Shown: piece by piece, positions 58,012 to 64,000 of the stretch
Layout: every line of letters starts with the position of its first letter
How positions within the stretch are numbered: the stretch's first letter is position 1
Assembly (NCBI GenBank): GCA_002914805.1
Contig: JXTB01000029.1
Coordinates: 236,436 to 300,435, forward strand
Direction: 5' to 3'
Length of the DNA: 64,000 bases
DNA from: Parasponia andersonii
Lineage: Eukaryota; Streptophyta; Magnoliopsida; Rosales; Cannabaceae
The notes under the pieces: model-generated
Seen by the model: only the letters and a program-made list of their open reading frames with translations
Told to the model about the DNA's origin: nothing
The model's database searches: none
Program-made: the position numbers and the translations under genes

Positions 58012-61000
58012 ATGGCAGAGGGAAACATCTTGATGGTTGCAAATGGGATCCTTCGGTTGTTGGATTCGCAGCAGAAGGGGACCGCCGACGACGAGTTTTG
58101 GTACCTGAAAGAAGTCGTTTTGGCTATCAAAGATGTATTCTTGACGGAGAACCAGCTCGTTGAAAGCGATGAAGCCAGCAGTTTCATCGAGAGGCTTGAG
58201 AATGTGTTTTACGAAACTGACGACTTGCTGGACGATATCTTCACATCCAAAAAGGTACGCAGCACTTTCTTCTCAATCACCGCAGAAATCCCGCTTGTTT
58301 TTCGGCGTAAAATGGGTTATGAGATTAAGAAAGTAACGAAAGCAATAACTGAGATTGCAGACGAGACATTCCATTTCAGGGCGAGGTATCAGTTTCTAAG
58401 TCAAAACTTTAGCGGCCGTAGTAGTGGAAATGGATCGTATCAGGATCCTTATCCAGATGTATCAGAAGAAGACGTTATTGGGAGGAATGTGGACAAAATG
58501 GAAGTCATAAAGCGTATAAGACAGGGAGCAGAAATTGATAATGGCGAGAACGTGGGTGTCGTTTCCGTTTTTGGGGTTCAAGGGATTGGGAAAACCACCC
58601 TTGCTCGACTTGTTTTCGAGGACAAAGTGGTCCAAGAAAACTTTGGGCTGAGGATGTGGGTATGCATCTCTGATCTCTTAGATGCGAGGTCAACTGTCGT
58701 GAAGCTTCTTGAAGCTGAAACAGGAGTTGGACATAATGATCTTCAGATGGATCAACTGCAGAAGGAACTTCGGAAACTAATACATGGAAAGAGATACTTC
58801 CTCGTACTGGATGATGTGGTGGATGGGAATCGCAAAAGTTGGCTCAGCTTAAAAAACTTATTAATGGATTGTGAAAAGGGTAGCATTGTGTTGGTGACCA
58901 CTCGCAGTGAAACGGTGGCGAAGATCACAAGTACATTTCATTCGTATCACTTGGATCGTTTGAACGAAGAAGACTCTTGGGCTGTTTTTAACACAGTTTT
59001 TCGCAGAAATCAAGCCAAGCCAGACCTAGAAATCGAGGAAAAAGCGAGAGACATTGCAGCAAAGTGCGAGGGAGTTCCTCTTTTCGTACGTATAATTGCA
59101 CGTGATCTGAATTATAGATCTCTTGAGTACTGGCGGTATTTTGATGTCAAAAAGAAACTCGTTGAACTAATGAAGAATTTTAGCTTTCACTCTGCAGTAA
59201 ACACCCAAGAGACTAGAGATGCGAATGGAGAGAGGAGGCAGACTCACTCTTTTATACCTCAAGAAGTGGTTATTGGGAGGGATATTGACAAAGAAGCAAT
59301 CACAGTACAGTTGTTGAAAGACAATCTTGAAGAGAATGTATTGGTCCTTCCCATTGTTGGTATTGGAGGGCTAGGAAAAACAGCACTTGCTCAGCTTATT
59401 TTCAATGACGAGAAGGTCCAACGCCATTTTGATCTTAAAATCTGGGTGTGTGTCACTGATGTTTTTGATGTGAAGGTAATTGTTGAAGAGATTATTGCAT
59501 CTATAACGAGTAGGAACCCGAAAAGCCCTGCTCTTGACCAATTGGAAAATCTTCTTTGTCAAGAAATACAAGGAAAGCAGTATCTCCTCATACTTGATGA
59601 TGTGTGGAATGAGGATGCAGAAAAATGGTCGTTGTTAAAAGCCTTGTTATCTGTTGGTGCAAATGGGAGCAGAATAATTGTTACTACCCGTAGTAGAACA
59701 GTTGCAGAGATTACAGGTGATAAGCTGCTATATGATTTAAGTCCTCTAAATGAAGATATGTCTTGGTCCCTATTCATGAAAGTGGCCTTTGAGCAAGGAA
59801 AACAGCCAACTGACTCCGAAACGATAAAGATTGGGAAAGAGATTGTAAAAAAGTGCGGGGGAATCCCTCTCGTCATAAGGACAATAGGAAGCATTTTGTT
59901 TTCAAAAAATCCGGAAACAGAGTGGCAGTCATTCTATGATAAGGAGCTTTCAAAGATACTAGAAAATGAAGCTGATGTTCTAGCATCCCTCCGGTTGAGT
60001 TATGATCATCTCTCATCTCCTTTAAAAGACTGTTTTGCTTACTGCGTACTTTTTCCTAAAGATTATGAAATTGATGTCGAAACACTTATAAGTTTGTGGA
60101 TGTCACAGGGCTTTATAGAGCCAAATTCAGAATCAGAAAAGTATCTGGACGATTTAGGTTATGGTTATTTTATGGATTTACTTCGAAGATCGTTCTTTCA
60201 AGAAACTAAGAAAGATGAGTGGGGCAATATTACAAAATGCAAATTGCAAAATTTAATGCATGATCTTGCGAGAATAGTAGCTGGGAATACTTGTGCAACT
60301 TTAGGTTTGAAGGGGAGAAATTTTGATAGATTACCTCGTCATATATCATTTGATTTTCATTTAGATTCATCTTGGCAGATTCCAAGTTCGTTGGCTGAAT
60401 TAAAGAGGATTCGGAGTTTGATTTTGCCCAGGCAATTTCGGTCGGCAATTGAAGGAAGATCAAATGAGTCAGTTTGTAATGGATTTATAAAATTCAAGTT
60501 CTTACGGATGTTGGATTTGCATAATTCAGGAATTAAGGTCTTACCAAACTCTATTGGTGAGTTGAAGCATCTGAGGTATCTTGATCTTTCTCAAAATGTG
60601 AATATCAAGGCATTGCCAAATTCTATATGTGGGCTGCAAAATCTGCAAACTCTGAAACTCAATCACTGCAGTGATCTCCAAAGACTGCCTAGAGAAATTA
60701 AGAAGTTAGTCGACCTGAGAAATCTTGAAAACGAGTACTGTTATTCTTTGACTCATATGCCACGAGGGTTAGGTCAAGTAATTAATCTTCGGAAGTTAAC
60801 AGAGTTTGTATTAAGTAAGGGCACTTACTCTGTCGCAAACCTGAGTGGCAAGCTAGATGAACTAAAAGAACTAAATGACTTGAGAGGCAAGCTCAAGATT
60901 AAAAATTTGAGATTCCGGGAAATTGATAAGACAGAAGATGCAAGATTGTACAAAAAGCAAGATCTTCTATCCTTGATATGTATATGGGATATTGATACTG

Positions 61001-61932
61001 TTGTTGATCCAGCTGATTGTGAGAAGTCACTTGAAGATCTTCTGCCACATCCTAATCTTAAAGAATTGTCTTTATCTGCATATGGTGGCATCAAGTTTTC
61101 TAGTTGGCTTCCATCACATACAAATCTTGTCAAATTTTCACTATCGAGATGCTTCAGATGCCAATGCCTACCGCCCCTAGATGAGTTGCCTTCTCTTGAA
61201 GTCTTGGTAGTAGATGAGTTAGCAGAGCTGGAATACATTTCAGACAAAATGTTCAGGAATGAATCAAGGACATGTTTTCCATCCTTGAAAGAGCTTCGGC
61301 TTACAAATTTACCAAAACTGAAGCGATGGTGGAAAGATGAAACAGACAATGTTGAAGAAACTACATTTCCTTGCCTTTCTAAACTGATTATTGAGGATTG
61401 CCCCATTCTGACTTTCACGCCCCTATTCCCATGTCTAGAAGAACTACTAGTGCTGAAAAACACTAGTTGGGAGCCTTTCCGCCAAACTATTGCTGCAGAA
61501 ATAGGAGTTCCAAGAAAATTTGAATCGGAAGCATCGTCATCAGCTTCTTCAAGAGTGGCCCCTCTCTCCAAATTGAGGACTCTATGTATTATTGATATGT
61601 CCAACAGTGAACTGAGTATGTGGCAGTCCTTTCTCAGCCTTCGTTCTTTGACACTCGATCATCTAGCTGACATAAATGCTCTCCTTGGAGGTCTTCAACA
61701 ACTCACCAGCTTGCAAGAACTCCATATTTGGCGTTGCGACAGCTTGAAGGAAATTCCGATTTGGATCAGCAACATCAAGTCACTTAAAACAATTTCAATC
61801 AAGCTATGTCCCAATTTGACAATACCGCGGGATAGAATTAACCTCATCACCTTTTTGAAAAAGGTGGAGATTGAAGACTGCCCTGCAGTTTCTCACATCG
61901 AAAGCATGCTTAAAGATCGGCGATATACATGA
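58012..61932 (+). CDS. NLR with two consecutive NB domains, CC-NB-NB-ARC-LRR (N6)
   Basis: Single-exon frame of 1,306 residues starting MAEGNILMVANGILRLL. CC to about residue 150 (NVFYETDDLLDDI). The first NB has GVQGIGKTT (Gly188-Thr196), YFLVLDDV (262-269), LVTTRSETVA and CEGVPLF (352-358), then stops before RNBS-D and the winged helix. A linker (ETRDANGERRQTHSFIPQEVVIGRD) resembles a normal CC-NB junction. A second, complete NB-ARC follows: GIGGLGKTA (450-458), YLLILDDVW (524-532), CGGIPLVIRTIG (615-626), CFAYCVLFPKDYEIDV, and L745-Q746-N747 where MHD is expected. LRRs run from about 780 to the end (LQELHIWRC). It looks like a fusion of two CNL genes. Copia gag ends only 80 bp upstream. 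Both P-loops look competent. Confidence 0.93.
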   Translation: MAEGNILMVANGILRLLDSQQKGTADDEFWYLKEVVLAIKDVFLTENQLVESDEASSFIERLENVFYETDDLLDDIFTSKKVRSTFFSITAEIPLVFRRKMGYEIKKVTKAITEIADETFHFRARYQFLSQNFSGRSSGNGSYQDPYPDVSEEDVIGRNVDKMEVIKRIRQGAEIDNGENVGVVSVFGVQGIGKTTLARLVFEDKVVQENFGLRMWVCISDLLDARSTVVKLLEAETGVGHNDLQMDQLQKELRKLIHGKRYFLVLDDVVDGNRKSWLSLKNLLMDCEKGSIVLVTTRSETVAKITSTFHSYHLDRLNEEDSWAVFNTVFRRNQAKPDLEIEEKARDIAAKCEGVPLFVRIIARDLNYRSLEYWRYFDVKKKLVELMKNFSFHSAVNTQETRDANGERRQTHSFIPQEVVIGRDIDKEAITVQLLKDNLEENVLVLPIVGIGGLGKTALAQLIFNDEKVQRHFDLKIWVCVTDVFDVKVIVEEIIASITSRNPKSPALDQLENLLCQEIQGKQYLLILDDVWNEDAEKWSLLKALLSVGANGSRIIVTTRSRTVAEITGDKLLYDLSPLNEDMSWSLFMKVAFEQGKQPTDSETIKIGKEIVKKCGGIPLVIRTIGSILFSKNPETEWQSFYDKELSKILENEADVLASLRLSYDHLSSPLKDCFAYCVLFPKDYEIDVETLISLWMSQGFIEPNSESEKYLDDLGYGYFMDLLRRSFFQETKKDEWGNITKCKLQNLMHDLARIVAGNTCATLGLKGRNFDRLPRHISFDFHLDSSWQIPSSLAELKRIRSLILPRQFRSAIEGRSNESVCNGFIKFKFLRMLDLHNSGIKVLPNSIGELKHLRYLDLSQNVNIKALPNSICGLQNLQTLKLNHCSDLQRLPREIKKLVDLRNLENEYCYSLTHMPRGLGQVINLRKLTEFVLSKGTYSVANLSGKLDELKELNDLRGKLKIKNLRFREIDKTEDARLYKKQDLLSLICIWDIDTVVDPADCEKSLEDLLPHPNLKELSLSAYGGIKFSSWLPSHTNLVKFSLSRCFRCQCLPPLDELPSLEVLVVDELAELEYISDKMFRNESRTCFPSLKELRLTNLPKLKRWWKDETDNVEETTFPCLSKLIIEDCPILTFTPLFPCLEELLVLKNTSWEPFRQTIAAEIGVPRKFESEASSSASSRVAPLSKLRTLCIIDMSNSELSMWQSFLSLRSLTLDHLADINALLGGLQQLTSLQELHIWRCDSLKEIPIWISNIKSLKTISIKLCPNLTIPRDRINLITFLKKVEIEDCPAVSHIESMLKDRRYT

Positions 61933-63480
61933 TACTTCAAAATCATCGGCTTGTTCAGGTATCACGATTATTTTTTATCTATTAGTGAACTTTTTTTTCT
62001 TTTTGGAAGGGTTCTATTAGCACACTTTGTTATCTCCTATTTGACATCTTCATTTCTAATTTGCCTGTCTGGCAACTTTCTACAAAGGCCTGACTAAAAT
62101 ATATTTGAGAAACACCATTATCTGATATGCAGTGGTGCCAATGATAATCATATTGTTTTTTAAGCTTAGATTTCATTTTTCAAATTCTGGCTTACTAGAA
62201 ATATAATTAATATGTACATTCCTCTATTTATCTCTTGTTATAATCCTCAGTATCTCACTCTCACTATATGACCGTTATAATAATTAGCTGAAGAAGCTTT
62301 TTGTTAAAGCTGGTAGTTTGTTTTTTGCTCTTTTTTGCTGCTCGGTACATCAATCTATGTCTTTTCTTCATCTTGATTAGAAGTTAGCTAGAATAATTAA
62401 ATAAATAAATAAAGCTGAAACGTCTCTGTTATCATCCAAAATAAACTGGAAAAAAAAAAGGCGCACACACACAACACAGTTTTTCTTCCACCTCCTTGGT
62501 AGTTCATAGACGTTCGTAACATACTTTCCTTAAATCATAGTTTTGAATTAGTCTATAGAATTGAGCTTCCGTTGTGCAATGCCTAATTGATGCAGTTGGC
62601 ATCAGTTTTAATACTTTATAATAGTAGGCCATCTGCACTATAGATGCGTTTGAGATTTTATTGTTAATTTATTGATCTGACATCTGCACTGATCTCCATC
62701 ATTTGTTATCATTTTTTCCTATTTGAAGAACTTGTAATTCCCTCGTATTTCTAAAGAAAAATTGACTAATATTATATTACAGATTCTATTAAAGCGTTAA
62801 GAAAACTTGAGCACAAGAATTATTTTGATCTGATTCACTACTAATTAGTTAAAGCAGTAAGTTGAAGAATTGGTCATTTGTTTCCTTCTAATAATTCATA
62901 ATTTGATTTTAAACCAGGATTATGAGCTGCTGCATTTTTCTTGCTCCATTGACAGCTGCATAAAAAGGAGTGTGACTTGAAATGCAACTAGCAAAGTAAT
63001 GTTACGAGTGCGGAGAACAGTGGCAGAAAGAATAAGGGTGTTCACTTAAAGAGTTTAATTATACCTGTCAGTGCCATGGTAGCACACTCGCTTTAGAGAT
63101 TGTTTGTTGGTGTTAGCTGTATAAACTGTTGAAGGTCAAGAGCATATAAAGCGCTTTCTCAATGGAATTGAGGTAGATTATTTCATTTGTCTTTTGTAAA
63201 ATAAAAGAAGCAAGATTGCTAGAAGTGAGCTCTTAGAGAAGCTTTTGGGTGTACTCGGGTCTTTTGTACTTTTCTGGGAGAATGTTTGTAAGATTTCCTT
63301 GAGGGTGTAATTTTCTTTTGTTCTTCGTAGTGTTGAATCTTGCTGCTTCCCAACCACAGATGTATGATTATGCCAAACTACGTAAATGCTGGTGTTTTTT
63401 TTTTTTTCCCTCGTTCATTGTCGGTTTAGTATTTGGTTATTTCGATTAATTTCTGTTCATGATAACATGCAAAAAAACTA
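61933..63480 (+). repeat. NLR 3' flank of N6, shared with N2
   Basis: Colinear with 28254-29700. An intron donor CTTGTTCAG|GTATCA lies 26 nt after the stop. Contains diverged versions of the downstream exon blocks seen behind N2 (GCCTGACTAAAATATATT near 62087, TTACAGATTCTATTAAAGC near 62778). Also carries a (TAAA)n-like run near 62398. No gene seen. Confidence 0.75.
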
Positions 63481-64000
63481 AATATCTTTTACAAGTGATA
63501 GCAGAGCTTTATTTATAGGAAAGAATGGCTTTGCACTGTGAAGGATCAAAATGTGGACAACACCTAGTTCAACAGGGTCTCCAACAAGCTTTGGCTGGAT
63601 ATAGCAATAAGCAATACGTTTATCACTCTCTCTTAGGGACAAGAAGGAAATCTTGGACAACGCTCACAGTGCAAGGTGCAATCATCTTTAATCTTGGAGA
63701 CGGTGTTCTATGGGAGGTCTTAAAGGAGAAGTCTGCTGCTGGTAATTGTTTATGGCTGAAACGTCTTTTTATATGAAAAAGTCTTCGGTTAACAAAAATG
63801 TTCTCTAAACAGAAGCTTTATTAAGCACCAAAACAAACAAGAACATCTGCTTCCTGATCTCCTAGCAGAAAATAGAGAAAATTCAAGAATTCAATACTTT
63901 GAATCCCCTACTTCACTAAATAGCTAGATTAAAACCTCTTGAAAGTTGTTACTTTGAACAAATTAACGATTGTTAGTTGAAAGTGAATTGTCGAGGGGGG
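63481..64000. other. Tail of shared NLR flank
   Basis: The 83-codon frame at 63525-63776 lies in DNA homologous to about 29800-29960, where the frame is not kept, so it is unlikely to code. The last 220 bases show nothing recognisable. Confidence 0.5.

Noticed and set aside
60825..61604. 259-codon minus frame opposite the N6 LRR
   Set aside because: Ser-rich reverse complement of leucine-rich repeats, a known artefact; the same shadow appears opposite N2.
63525..63776. 83-codon plus frame after N6
   Set aside because: The homologous DNA behind N2 (near 29800) does not keep the frame.
1..64000. CRISPR, operons, tRNA or rRNA genes
   Set aside because: Nothing with such structure was seen; the window is nuclear plant DNA and the repeats present are of other kinds.

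Overview
This is a nuclear plant window. Genes have introns with plant-type splice sites, intergenic DNA is very AT-rich, and there are MITEs, copia and LINE remnants, CC-NB-ARC-LRR immune receptor genes and DUF4220/DUF594 membrane proteins. It is a eudicot; protein style suggests Rosales, but that is only an impression.

Layout. (1) 1-6719, minus strand: a DNA topoisomerase II gene, almost complete. Its last codons run off the left edge and a 25-N assembly gap sits in one exon. (2) 6720-14359: AT-rich DNA with a Harbinger-like MITE, DUF4220/DUF594 gene D1, an 91-bp tandem duplication and a hAT-like nonautonomous element. (3) 14360-30430: NLR cluster A, all on the plus strand: full-length N1 with a dead P-loop, two LRR-only pseudogenes, full-length N2, and another 3' NLR fragment. 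(4) 30985-33610: a copia/LINE composite followed by a near-perfect inverted repeat with coding potential. (5) 33823-43303: an N1-type NLR pseudogene, DUF4220/DUF594 gene D2, then NLR N3, which carries about 19 copies of a 17-residue repeat inside its LRR region. (6) 43304-57930: a TE graveyard holding a roughly 0.5-0.6 kb tandem repeat interrupted by a MITE, orphan NLR flank and start fragments, a short LTR element with a 5-bp target duplication, and copia gag next to a 541-N gap. (7) 58012-61932: NLR N6, which encodes two consecutive NB domains, followed by a 3' flank that matches the flank of N2.

All NLR loci point the same way and share 3' flanks, including an intron-like GT-AG pair 24-26 nt after the stop. 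The cluster therefore grew by tandem duplication and was then broken up by transposons and unequal exchange. Best candidates for undescribed biology are the repeat domain of N3, the double NB of N6, the P-loop-dead but otherwise intact N1, and the hairpin locus at 33.3 kb.
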